Assembly (NCBI GenBank): GCA_964429355.1
Contig: CAYSCH010000092.1
Span: forward strand, 1 to 26,770
Direction: 5' to 3'
DNA length: 26,770 nt
Source: JAAYAY01 sp964429355
GTDB lineage: Bacteria > Planctomycetota > Planctomycetia > Pirellulales > Thermoguttaceae
Below, piece after piece: positions 1 to 7,439 of the stretch. Within the stretch, counting starts at the first letter, position 1. Every line of letters begins with the position of its first letter. A program made the translations under genes and the position numbers. Below the pieces are notes generated by a model that was given only the letters and a program-made list of their open reading frames with translations, was not told where the DNA came from and ran no database searches.

Positions 1-495
1 GCCGCGGCGATCCTGCGTCGCAACCCGGACAGTGTCGTGATCCCCTTCGACACGCAAGCCTACAAGGTCTGCGTCGACCCGGGCGACACGATCCTGAGCC
101 TGTCGGAGCGGCTGGCCCGTTACGGCGGCGGTGGAACGAACTGCTCGATTCCGCTCAACGAGGCCAACACGACGTACCGCAACCGGAAGTTTGCGGGCTG
201 CGTGCTCGTCAGCGACAACGAGAGTTGGGTCGGCTCGGGCCGATACAGTTCAACGGGCGTCATGACCGAATGGCAGGCGTTCGTCAAGAACCAACTGCGC
301 CTGGGCGGTCACGGCACTGCGGCCCCCAAGCTGGTCTGCATCGACATCCAGCCGTACGGTTCGACCCAGGCGCCCGAGCGTGCCGACATCCTGAACATCG
401 GCGGCTTCAGCGACGCCGTATTCCACGTGGTCGCCTCGTACCTGAGCGGCGATGCCGCACGGTTCGTCGCCGAAGTTGAGTCGATCGAGCTGTAG
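1..495 (+). CDS. TROVE/Ro60-like RNA-binding protein, C-terminal vWA part (5' end outside window)
   Basis: The reading frame is open from base 1, so only the last 164 residues are present. The segment resembles the C-terminal von Willebrand A half of bacterial Ro60 (Rsr) proteins: a strand ending in VLVSDNESW that supplies a metal-site aspartate, then GSGRYSSTGVMTEWQAF, then a strand KLVCIDIQPYG and the closing NIGGFSDAVF. In this family an upstream ring of HEAT-like repeats binds misfolded RNA and Y RNAs, and the vWA part binds metal and partner proteins such as PNPase. The HEAT ring and the first MIDAS motif lie outside the window. A strong hairpin follows directly. I saw no convincing Y RNA nearby. 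The family call is fairly secure; the exact role in this organism is inferred. Confidence 0.82.
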   Translation, partial: AAAILRRNPDSVVIPFDTQAYKVCVDPGDTILSLSERLARYGGGGTNCSIPLNEANTTYRNRKFAGCVLVSDNESWVGSGRYSSTGVMTEWQAFVKNQLRLGGHGTAAPKLVCIDIQPYGSTQAPERADILNIGGFSDAVFHVVASYLSGDAARFVAEVESIEL

Positions 496-500
496 TCCTC

Positions 501-533
501 ACGCCCCTGATCCGTATGCTGGGTCAGGGGCGT
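501..533. terminator. Hairpin terminator between convergent genes
   Basis: A 13-bp inverted repeat (501-513 and 521-533, with one G-T pair) encloses a 7-base loop. It begins six bases after the stop of the TROVE-like gene and lies 65 bases beyond the stop of the opposing gene, so it could stop transcription from both sides. There is no T run after it, so it may end transcripts weakly or serve as a 3' stability hairpin. Confidence 0.65.
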
Positions 534-597
534 TGCTGTGCGCACTGGCTTTCTTCAGACGTATCGGGTTTTCTTCCACTGACCCGCCTGCAAGCTG

Positions 598-2046
598 CTA
601 GGATCGCCTTCGTTTTGACCGAGCCTTGCTCTTGGAGCACGTCGCTCGGAACTCGTAGCGGACTTCTGCGGAAAGCATCCAGTCCTCGCCCCTATCGACA
701 AGGGCCTGGCCAAATCGCCGCTTCTTAAGATCGGATATCGTGCGTTTGATATGAATAATCATGTCCGTCGCAGTTTGCGTTCCGGTCCCCCACCAATTGC
801 CATCGGCCTTCAACTCGTCGATGCTCACCAGGCCTTTGTTCTCGGAAGCAACCCGGCATACGGAAAGAAACTGGTTCCTCGCGGCACGGCTGCCATGAAA
901 ACGCGCCAGCTGGTCGTCCAGCCAGATCTCTTTGACCGATTCGTGCGTGTAGCTACTGCTCGGCTCGCCTTGCCACACCACGGTGATTATCTTTGGCGAA
1001 ATGGGCCCCCAGAACCTGCCGTTCTTGTACCATTGCTGGTCATCCACGTAGAGTTCCACGAGTTCCGTGCCTTGAATCGACCAGCCGCCCTTGTTGGCGG
1101 GGCGGTGCGCGACCACTCTTACAATCGCTTCCAGATCCGATGTGGGTGTGATCTTTTCGGGAATATGGATCGGGCCGATCGCCTCGTGCTCCGAAAACAG
1201 CCCGCTTACCCATCTGGCGCCGGCGCACGAACCCGGCGCCGAGATGCCGGCAACGTGAAGCACCGTGTAGCTGTGCTCACTGACGAATTTGCTGTAACGG
1301 CGAATCAGCCCGTAATCGATCCTTTCGTCGCCGTTTTGCTCGGTCTTATAGTCGCGTGTCTGCCCCTTGGGGCCCGAGTCCGTGAGTAGGCGGTGGTAAC
1401 TCTCCGTATCCAGCATTCCCACTTTGAGGCCTGGCGGGCGGATCTCGCTGATGAACCGGAAGCGAGAATTCTCCATTCCCCATTGCTTCGCAACGTGTTG
1501 TCCGAACAGTCCGAACCGTCCGACGAACATGACAGCACTGACCTTCCCAAGCTCTTCCAGGGTTGGCTTAAACTCGCCCATGAGAATCGGGCGTCGTTCC
1601 ATGCCCTTGCGATAGACCTCCGGCATGTCGAAGGCAAATTCTGCCACAGTCCTTTCGTCGCGCATCCATCCGTCGGGATCGAGAACGTAGTAGACGAACG
1701 AATGCCGCTGGAAAGGATGCATGAGCCACGGCCCAAGGCTGTCTGGCGACACAGTGGCGCCGTTTGCTGTGGGAGTGCTCGTGATTGCGGGAGTCGGGCT
1801 GGATCCAGAATGATCGCCGGCCAACATGCGCCACTGGACGGCATGGATCAGTTCGCTGAGCGCGCACCAGCCTCCTGCGTTACTGTGCACCGCCTCCCGC
1901 CTCAGTTGGCGAATCATCTCGGCCACGTCGGCCGGTGTGGGCTGCAGACCGCCGACAAGAATGAGATCGCTGAGTGCCCGATACCCTTCCGCGCGAGCTC
2001 CCAAGGATTCAGAACTTATGTCATTGAATCGTTCCTTGAACGTCAT
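598..2046 (-). CDS. Conserved-looking protein of unknown function (482 aa)
   Basis: I do not recognise this protein. The start at 2046 is chosen because GGGGAG lies 7 bases upstream of ATG; the longer frame that begins at 2115 has no such site. Residues 1-80 look helical. Residues 80-100 are a Ser/Thr/Pro-rich linker. The middle region (about 105-330) alternates predicted strands and helices and includes hydrophobic strand-like stretches around SAVMFVGRFGLFG and TVLHVAGISAPGS. The last 40 residues are strongly basic, ending in SKSKARSKRRRS, which suggests nucleic-acid contact. There is no signal peptide or membrane segment. It converges on the TROVE-like gene and is divergent from the modifier operon, 642 bases away. 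Codon use fits the neighbours, so it is probably a real gene. Confidence 0.6.
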   Translation of the reverse strand: MTFKERFNDISSESLGARAEGYRALSDLILVGGLQPTPADVAEMIRQLRREAVHSNAGGWCALSELIHAVQWRMLAGDHSGSSPTPAITSTPTANGATVSPDSLGPWLMHPFQRHSFVYYVLDPDGWMRDERTVAEFAFDMPEVYRKGMERRPILMGEFKPTLEELGKVSAVMFVGRFGLFGQHVAKQWGMENSRFRFISEIRPPGLKVGMLDTESYHRLLTDSGPKGQTRDYKTEQNGDERIDYGLIRRYSKFVSEHSYTVLHVAGISAPGSCAGARWVSGLFSEHEAIGPIHIPEKITPTSDLEAIVRVVAHRPANKGGWSIQGTELVELYVDDQQWYKNGRFWGPISPKIITVVWQGEPSSSYTHESVKEIWLDDQLARFHGSRAARNQFLSVCRVASENKGLVSIDELKADGNWWGTGTQTATDMIIHIKRTISDLKKRRFGQALVDRGEDWMLSAEVRYEFRATCSKSKARSKRRRS

Positions 2047-2688
2047 GAATCTGCTCCCCAAAAAACATGACATTGGGCGGGCACGGACGAGCGCAAACGG
2101 TTGGCGGGATGACAACGTGGGAATGCCGCCGCTATGCGGAAGAGTGCCCGACCGGAAATCGTATATAAGGATGAAAGTGCAAGAGCACGGGTCGCCGCCC
2201 CGGAGGCCAGACTACGGAGCAGATCAAGGTCGGCGATAATCGTAACTTAACTGAAATCACGCCATTCGTCAAAAAAAAAGAACCCTTTCGCCCATCCAGA
2301 TCGAGGAGGAGACTCCGCCAATCTGAATCGCCATGGGGCGTCCCGGCGACGGTAGAGGTCTGGGCCACCCCCAAGTGTTGTGGTGCGTCGCTGCGCCGGT
2401 GTGCCTCGGCCGCTCTCGCGGCCCGCGGGCCAGCGATGCGAATGCCGTGCGCTCGAGCCGCGAGCCAACCTGGCGCGGGACTAAGTGCTCCGGATTCCCG
2501 CCGTGCGCCCGCCGTGTTATGTGCATGCGGCGCAGAACTGTCTCGCGATGCGCGCAATGCCACCAGCAATCGCAGAGTGCACGAACGTTGAACGAACCAG
2601 ACACGCATCTGTCCGTGCCAAGCGAAGTACTGCCAGTGCAAGCGTTGCGCCCGCAAGGCGTACATGCTCAGACTGCGGAGGAAAAGCT
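2047..2688. other. Divergent intergenic region, no convincing gene
   Basis: This 642-base stretch separates the minus-strand unknown gene from the plus-strand modifier operon and should hold promoters for both. Short frames here lack ribosome sites and recognisable content. It holds an A9 tract near 2271 and a 12-bp palindrome around 2420-2431. I found no clear sigma-70 promoter for the operon. The size leaves room for a small RNA, but I cannot point to one. Confidence 0.5.
2244..2273 (-). promoter_or_regulatory. Candidate sigma-70-like promoter for the minus-strand unknown gene
   Basis: On the minus strand TTGACG (2268-2273) is separated by 17 bases from TAAGTT (2244-2249). The -35 box is good and the -10 box is poor. 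It would give a leader of roughly 190 bases before the ATG at 2046. Weak candidate. Confidence 0.25.
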
Positions 2689-3294
2689 ATGCCTGTCCAA
2701 ATCGTCTTCCTGAATGCAAGCGCCGTTGAACGAGTGCTATTGCACGCCCCGATGGTGCTCGAACCGTTCTCGCAAACCCCTCTGCGGCGTGAAGACCCCC
2801 ACGAGAACGGGATCTTCGTCGTGCCTGTCGATGCATCGGTCGGCATCGTGGCGGCGGCCCTGATCGCCGCCCCTTTCCATGGACGCCTCGCAGTGAACGN
2901 NNNNNNNNNCTGCCCCGTGCATGCGGGCGTATCCGTCCTCCGCCACACGGACTACCTCGACTACGCGGGCCAACGCTGGTGGGTCTGTGCGGAGAGCTCG
3001 GCCGAACAGGTCCCTTACGATCCCAAGGTCCACGGGGACGACGTCTTCTGTTTGTTCACCAAGGCCCGTATCGCCGCAGGCGACCTCATCGTCTGCTGCC
3101 CGGGAAAACCAGGTGTCGAGTGCCGTGCCGTCTACAAAGCCACCTCATGGAATCTGGCAATGCAGTCAGAGAAACCCATCGGTTGCCTCAATTGCGGATA
3201 CAAGCCGCCCTCTTCGCGTTGGGAGCCGCCTCCTGCAAAAGAGAAGAAAAGGAGTCAGATCGATGCCCTTATTCAGCGCGTCAAGAGTAAGTAG
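2689..3294 (+). CDS. Cys-rich protein heading the modifier operon; possible RING-like/treble-clef E3 candidate
   Basis: First gene of the ten-gene operon, about 201 residues (ten bases unknown). Start 2689 is set by GGAGGA eight bases upstream; the frame extends further upstream but the extension is Arg/Ala/Cys-rich without family character. After the gap there is a CPVH pair (about residues 75-78), C100, C121 in FCLFTKARI, CC at 136-137, C145, and a CLNC knuckle at 166-169. The spacing fits one or two zinc sites of the binuclear treble-clef (RING-like) kind. Zinc-finger partners have been proposed for prokaryotic E1/E2 operons, so an E3-like or adaptor role is an inference from position and cysteines. 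The C-terminus is basic and charged. Its 3' end overlaps the E1 gene by 32 bases, implying translational coupling. Function unproven. Confidence 0.6.
   Translation: MPVQIVFLNASAVERVLLHAPMVLEPFSQTPLRREDPHENGIFVVPVDASVGIVAAALIAAPFHGRLAVNXXXXCPVHAGVSVLRHTDYLDYAGQRWWVCAESSAEQVPYDPKVHGDDVFCLFTKARIAAGDLIVCCPGKPGVECRAVYKATSWNLAMQSEKPIGCLNCGYKPPSSRWEPPPAKEKKRSQIDALIQRVKSK
2900..2909. other. Assembly gap (10 N) inside a gene
   Basis: Ten undetermined bases interrupt the first operon gene. The same frame is open on both sides, so the stated length is compatible with a true small gap, but the real size may differ. Confidence 0.95.
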
Positions 3295-4441
3295 TGATGC
3301 CTCGTCCAAGGCATTTGCTCGCCTCCGCCACACGTCCACATTTCGTGGCAACGGTTTGGAGTCGTGGAACAAGACGGTCATCGCCGTCTTCGGGGCTGGG
3401 TTATTGGGTGGAAATATGGTATGTGAACTTATTAGATCTGGCGCCGCCGCAGTCTGTGTTTTCGATCCCGATATCGGGTCTCCGGAAAATATGGCCACGC
3501 AGATCGCCGAGCCCGGCGTTCACAAGGTGGATTCCGTCGTTAGGATTTGCGACGCTTTTCGGCCCGGTCGGGTGCGAGGATTTCCGATTGACGTCCGTCA
3601 CGCCGGGGTGGGCCTTCTCGCTCAGATGGACTTGTTCCTTGACTGTACGGACGATCCTTCCCTTGCGTGGCCGCTCACCCAGATCAGCAATGGCTTGAAG
3701 GTCCCCATGCTGCGTTGCGCGGTGGATGGCAGCGGACAGGCCGAACTGGGCCGCGTGCTCTACTCCAATGGCGGCGCAGGTCACGCATGCCAGGTCTGCA
3801 ACTTCGACTGGCAGGACACCTTCGGAGCGAAACGGCGGACCCCGTGCCCGGGGCAGGCCGCAGCCTCGTCCCAGCCGACGCTCGCCGGGAATGCCATCGG
3901 CATGGCGCTGGCGGGCTTCGCACTGCTGCAGGCCCAACGCCTGGCCACGGGCAACGACACCGATCAGGTGGTGAATCGGGAGGTTCTTCTTGATCTCAGC
4001 CACGGCCAGCTCTTCAACATGGAACTCCCCCGGAGTCCGTCCTGCCTCAGCGGGCATACCGCGTGGGAGCTTTTCCGCCCGGGTCTGGCCACCGCGGAGG
4101 CAACCCTGTCCACCATTTTCCAGATTGGCCGGGAGCACTTCGGCACTCCCCGCGTGTCCGTCGAACCTTTCCTGCACCCGATCCAGGTGCGCGCCACCTG
4201 CGAATGCAGCGAGCCCCGGAAAGCCGTGGGGACGCCCTGGACATCGCCGCCATCCTGCCCGCGCTGTGGCAAACGCATGTCGTGGCAGCGTCATTCGGAA
4301 TTCGATCGCATCTCCCCTTTCGATGCCAGGGAACTGGGCATCCTCGAGACGCCCTTGCAGACCCTTGGCCTCCCCGAGGAAGGGGCACTGTTCATTGTTC
4401 GCGTCGAGGGCGTGAAACCGCTCTATCTCGGCCTCGATTGA
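3263..4441 (+). CDS. E1-like ubiquitin-activating enzyme (ThiF/MoeB family)
   Basis: A 392-residue ThiF-family adenylyltransferase. Such enzymes adenylate the C-terminal glycine of a ubiquitin-like protein and, in E1 types, pass it to a cysteine. Start 3263 follows AAGGAG at 8 bases and lies within the previous gene. The nucleotide-binding loop GAGLLGG is at 44-50, followed by VFDPD (66-70) and Asn76 in the helix-capping position. The usual arginine of the NLxRQ motif is replaced (NMATQ, 76-80). CQVC (176-179) plus CPRC (332-335) look like the MoeB-type structural zinc ligands. Cys195 in TPCPGQ occupies the place of the thioester cysteine. An extra CEC at 313-315 adds to the zinc module. It precedes an E2 and lies three genes before a ubiquitin-like protein, which supports the E1 role. 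The family is secure; direct partner choice is inferred. Confidence 0.88.
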   Translation: MPLFSASRVSSDASSKAFARLRHTSTFRGNGLESWNKTVIAVFGAGLLGGNMVCELIRSGAAAVCVFDPDIGSPENMATQIAEPGVHKVDSVVRICDAFRPGRVRGFPIDVRHAGVGLLAQMDLFLDCTDDPSLAWPLTQISNGLKVPMLRCAVDGSGQAELGRVLYSNGGAGHACQVCNFDWQDTFGAKRRTPCPGQAAASSQPTLAGNAIGMALAGFALLQAQRLATGNDTDQVVNREVLLDLSHGQLFNMELPRSPSCLSGHTAWELFRPGLATAEATLSTIFQIGREHFGTPRVSVEPFLHPIQVRATCECSEPRKAVGTPWTSPPSCPRCGKRMSWQRHSEFDRISPFDARELGILETPLQTLGLPEEGALFIVRVEGVKPLYLGLD

Positions 4442-4496
4442 ACGTCCGCCCTCGCATTCATTCTGATGTGCAAACGCCGTTGAAGGAGTCGCCACG

Positions 4497-5081
4497 ATGC
4501 CCCCGGACGCATTTGTTGAAGATCTGCCCCCCAGGTTCGAGCAGGCTCGACATGGACGGCGTCCCATGGCCGACGAAGACAGTCCTACCATGGAACTCAG
4601 TCGCCAGTTCCTGCGGAACACCCTGGCGGAGTGTCAGGCCGGCCTGCTGAAGAAATCGTCCAGGGTTCGCGTCGTTCCCGAGTACTCGCCTTTCCCACGC
4701 ACGTTCCGTTTTGAATTCGACCTACCATTCAAGAGCAAGGAAGCCGATCAGCCCGTCCAACTGAAACCAGGACCATTGCGAGGCACGATCTTCTATCGTC
4801 GCGACTTGTTCGTGAACTTCGATATTCCCTCCGTCGCCGTCGCCCTCGATCCTGAACAACACTTCTTCCATCCCAACTTCTCGCGTCAGCATGGAATGAT
4901 CTGTCTCGGCGAAATCCCGCCAGGTCCCTATCCCCTCGACATCCTGCTCGAGAACCACCTGTACCCGATCCTGAGTTACCAGAACCGGCGTCCCACCCAT
5001 CCCGCCGACCTCGAAGCCGCCCGATACTTCGCGCTCGATCCCGACGCCATGGTCGGCCTCGAAGTGCAACCACTCTATTGA
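4497..5081 (+). CDS. E2-like ubiquitin-conjugating enzyme (UBC fold)
   Basis: A 194-residue E2-like protein. It should accept the ubiquitin-like protein from the E1 as a thioester and transfer it to a target amine. The signature is clear: HPN at 125-127 and the active-site cysteine at 136 in GMICLGEI, a spacing close to eukaryotic E2 enzymes. The strands before it (TFRFEFDLPF, then LFVNFDIP) fit the UBC beta sheet, and helices follow the cysteine (LDILLENHLYPIL). About 50 N-terminal residues precede the core. Start 4497 follows AAGGAG at 8 bases and lies 55 bases after the E1 stop. It keeps both HPN and Cys, so it looks catalytically competent. Confidence 0.88.
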   Translation: MPPDAFVEDLPPRFEQARHGRRPMADEDSPTMELSRQFLRNTLAECQAGLLKKSSRVRVVPEYSPFPRTFRFEFDLPFKSKEADQPVQLKPGPLRGTIFYRRDLFVNFDIPSVAVALDPEQHFFHPNFSRQHGMICLGEIPPGPYPLDILLENHLYPILSYQNRRPTHPADLEAARYFALDPDAMVGLEVQPLY

Positions 5082-5126
5082 AACGAGAACTGACTGCCAA
5101 TCGCCTATTCGAGGGGAACCATTCCC

Positions 5127-6002
5127 ATGAAATCACCGATCCACTCGTTCGCAACCATTCCCCAGCAGCGTGGTTTGGCCCTCCGCAAACGTCTGTTCGA
5201 GAAGTACGGCGTCAGACTGGAAAACGCCTTTCGCGGGTCTCTCGCGAATGACGCCAGCGATGTGAGCGTCGAACTCGAACCGGCGGACGATCTCTATCTT
5301 TCGGCTTCCGTGGAATCGTCGCCGCCCGTCAACGCCCTTCAGGCGAATGCGGATTTGCCGGGTACCCTTCGCTTTGCCGTCGACCGGCAAGGGTGGCACT
5401 TGGTGGCGGACACCCGTCTGAACGGCGAGGCTCATCTGCCGAACACCTTGCAAGAACTTCTCCGCGCCATCGCACGGGTCCGGAACGGGCAGACGAAACA
5501 CCGCCGAAAGCCATCGAAAATGGCGGCCGCGGCCCCAGAACGGCTCGAGCAGGTCCTGAAATCCGCGTCCCTCGCGGACAATCCGCCTGTGAACGTCGAC
5601 GGCGAGTCGGAGATGCGATGCCGCCTTGGCGGCCACATTGTCGCCACGCGGATTTCGCGATCCGGGAGCGGTATCCGTATCCGGCGAGGCGTCGTGTCGA
5701 GCCTCCAACTCGACAAGCCGAGACTGGAAGCGGTCGCCGATGTTGCGCTTCGCCTGAACCTGCAGATTCGCCACGCCCGCCTGGCTTTCGTGAACAACGA
5801 GATCCGCGTCGAAGCTCGTCTTTCCGCCTGCCTGATCGAACCGGCATGGGTGAACTTCTACATGCGAGCCGTGGCGGCAGCGTCCCTTCACGTTACCCCC
5901 ACGTTGCGTCTCCTGGCGTCCCAGCCGCAGGTTGCGCAATGGTGGTCTGCCGTGGCCAATTTTGAATCTCAGCGTGAGGAACGTCCCGTGGGTTCGTGTT
6001 AA
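5127..6002 (+). CDS. Unknown operon protein, possibly two YbjN/CesT-like halves
   Basis: A 291-residue protein I cannot assign firmly. It starts 45 bases after the E2 gene with a GAGGGG site. Two halves are visible: residues 1-115 (strand-rich, LRFAVDRQGWHLVADTRLNG, then a helix with LQELLRAIARV) and about 150-291 (strand-rich with RHARLAFVNNEIRVEARL, then a long helix and a final LRLLASQPQVAQWW). The alternation of antiparallel strands with a closing helix recalls the type-III-chaperone/YbjN fold used for holding other proteins. A basic linker (TKHRRKPSKM) separates the halves. There is no signal peptide and no catalytic motif that I can see. Its place between E2 and the ubiquitin-like gene suggests an adaptor or scaffold, which is inference. 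Confidence 0.55.
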   Translation: MKSPIHSFATIPQQRGLALRKRLFEKYGVRLENAFRGSLANDASDVSVELEPADDLYLSASVESSPPVNALQANADLPGTLRFAVDRQGWHLVADTRLNGEAHLPNTLQELLRAIARVRNGQTKHRRKPSKMAAAAPERLEQVLKSASLADNPPVNVDGESEMRCRLGGHIVATRISRSGSGIRIRRGVVSSLQLDKPRLEAVADVALRLNLQIRHARLAFVNNEIRVEARLSACLIEPAWVNFYMRAVAAASLHVTPTLRLLASQPQVAQWWSAVANFESQREERPVGSC

Positions 6003-6020
6003 TTCTGTTCTTGCTGCCAG

Positions 6021-6029
6021 AAAGGAGGT
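6021..6029 (+). promoter_or_regulatory. Near-perfect ribosome binding site for the ubiquitin-like gene
   Basis: AAAGGAGGT sits 5 bases before the ATG at 6035. It matches the 16S anti-SD better than any other site in the operon, consistent with the modifier being made in excess over its enzymes. Confidence 0.7.
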
Positions 6030-6034
6030 GACAA

Positions 6035-6298
6035 ATGGTTGCAGCTTCTCACATCAAGATGGCCGACATCGCACGTCAACGTCGTTTCGAGACCGACCTG
6101 GACGGCGATCTGCGTCCGTCCCACACGGTCGGCCAGGCGGTCGATCACTATCGCGAGCAGGTCAGCATTCCGGGTGATCACGGCATGCGTTGGACCGCGT
6201 TTTCTCGTGGTGTCCGCCTGGACAACAAGCGTCTGCTTTCCGATATCCCGGAAGCAGATTCCGAGTGGACGGTGATGCCCGAGGTGTCGGCCGGATGA
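6035..6298 (+). CDS. Ubiquitin-like modifier ending in Gly
   Basis: An 87-residue protein in the size range of ubiquitin. After about 28 N-terminal residues a compact beta-grasp pattern can be read: SHTVGQAVDHYREQV (loop and main helix), MRWTAFSRGVRLDN (strand and turn), KRLLSDIPEADSEWTVMPEV (final strands). The tail is MPEVSAG. Bacterial ubiquitin-like proteins in E1/E2/JAMM operons often end in a short Val-Ser-Ala-Gly-type tail, so the exposed glycine would be adenylated by the E1 without prior trimming. It has a single terminal glycine, not Gly-Gly, and no C-terminal extension. It lies 32 bases after the unknown gene and 97 before the JAMM gene. The identification rests on size, tail and context, as overall sequence identity to ubiquitin is low. 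Confidence 0.75.
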   Translation: MVAASHIKMADIARQRRFETDLDGDLRPSHTVGQAVDHYREQVSIPGDHGMRWTAFSRGVRLDNKRLLSDIPEADSEWTVMPEVSAG

Positions 6299-6395
6299 CT
6301 GTAGGCAGTGAGATCGCCGGGGCGGCCCACGCGTCGGGTCGCCTCGGCCCCCTGCCTCCAGGCGGAAAGGCCCCTGCCATTGAGGATTCCAAACG

Positions 6396-7418
6396 ATGGA
6401 TCTGACAATCAGAAACGAGTTCCGCTACTTCGGTGAACTCTACAGTACCTCGCAACCGACCGGCACGCTACTTGCCAGCCACGACGCAACAGCCGGGCTG
6501 GGAGAACTGGTCGACGAAGCCTACATGCGTGCCGTCCTGGCCGAGCAGATTCCCGGCGATGCGTCGAGCATCGAAGTCTCGCTTGCACCACGTTGGAAGG
6601 AAGAGCCCGTAGTGGATACCGTTGAAGTCGTTATGACGGCCGACGGAGCCTCGGCCTACACGCAACGCTTCCCGAGCGGTCCCTGGGCACGGCAGGCGCA
6701 ACTGCAGGCCGTGCAGCTCCGACGGGAGGGGACACTTGGACAGAACGATACCGCCTACTATGCACTGACGGCAGTCAAGAACGGTGGCGGGACCGGCTTG
6801 AAAGTGCCGCCGCTGCAAGCTCCCCCCGTGATTGCCCAGTCCCTTGAGCAGCTCGGGGTGCGCCGGCTCGGCGAAGGCGGCCTGGTTCCCGACCGGCCCG
6901 TCCTCGTCAATCAACGCCTGGCGGATGACGGCGTGACGCTTTGCGAAAAGGCCGGACTCTCCGAAACCGGCGGCGCCGTGCTCGGGAAGATTGTCCGCCT
7001 TCCGGAGCCGCTCCAGGGAACCACCACGCGAACCGTCACGGTCCTCACTTCCCTGGTCGAAGACGAACGGCACGTGGGCAAGGAAGCTTCCTTCGAGATC
7101 AGCCCCGAGGGCCTGCAGCGCGCCGCGACCATTGCGGACCTGCGCGGACTCAACGAGCGCGTGGTCACCATCTTCCACACCCACGGATGGTCACCCAGGT
7201 GCGGCAATTGCAGCCGCAGCGATGCTTGTCCGCTGCCCCGCTGCAGCGTCAGCGCTCAGGACTACATCCTGCTGCAAACTCTGTTCCCCGCCAAGGACAC
7301 CCTCATGCCGATCTCGGGGCGCAAACTCGGCGCCCAGGGCGATCGTCCCGTGTTCCGCCTGTTCGCGTGGAATGGCGGAGAAATGCGATCCATTCGATGG
7401 CAATCCTATTTCGACTAG
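6396..7418 (+). CDS. JAMM/JAB metalloprotease with a Cys4 insertion in the active-site loop
   Basis: A 340-residue protein: an N-terminal domain of about 165 residues of unknown kind, then a JAMM/MPN peptidase domain. In eukaryotes such zinc peptidases remove ubiquitin; in bacterial E1/E2 operons they are taken as deconjugases or processing enzymes. The catalytic set can be read: Glu190 in SETGGAVLG, H261-x-H263 in FHTHGW, and Ser286-x-x-Asp289 in SVSAQD. The spacing between the second His and the Ser is about 22 residues, against about 7-10 in ordinary JAMM proteins, because an insert with four cysteines (269, 272, 278, 283) lies between them. A second metal or Fe-S site next to the catalytic zinc is plausible. 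The start has a modest GAGG site. The fold call is strong; the substrate is inferred to be the ubiquitin-like conjugate. Confidence 0.85.
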   Translation: MDLTIRNEFRYFGELYSTSQPTGTLLASHDATAGLGELVDEAYMRAVLAEQIPGDASSIEVSLAPRWKEEPVVDTVEVVMTADGASAYTQRFPSGPWARQAQLQAVQLRREGTLGQNDTAYYALTAVKNGGGTGLKVPPLQAPPVIAQSLEQLGVRRLGEGGLVPDRPVLVNQRLADDGVTLCEKAGLSETGGAVLGKIVRLPEPLQGTTTRTVTVLTSLVEDERHVGKEASFEISPEGLQRAATIADLRGLNERVVTIFHTHGWSPRCGNCSRSDACPLPRCSVSAQDYILLQTLFPAKDTLMPISGRKLGAQGDRPVFRLFAWNGGEMRSIRWQSYFD

Positions 7419-7439
7419 AGAACCGGAAGGAGCTCACTT

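Noticed and set aside
751..2070. Plus-strand frames of 212 and 225 codons opposite the unknown minus gene
   Set aside because: No ribosome sites and no domain features; the minus-strand frame is longer, continuous and has a good start site.
2485..2688. Upstream extension of the first operon gene
   Set aside because: The ATG at 2689 has an excellent ribosome site, and the extension has no protein-like pattern.
3401..4621. 406-codon minus-strand open frame opposite the E1 gene
   Set aside because: It mirrors a clearly recognisable E1 enzyme; long antisense frames are expected at this GC content, and it has no family features.
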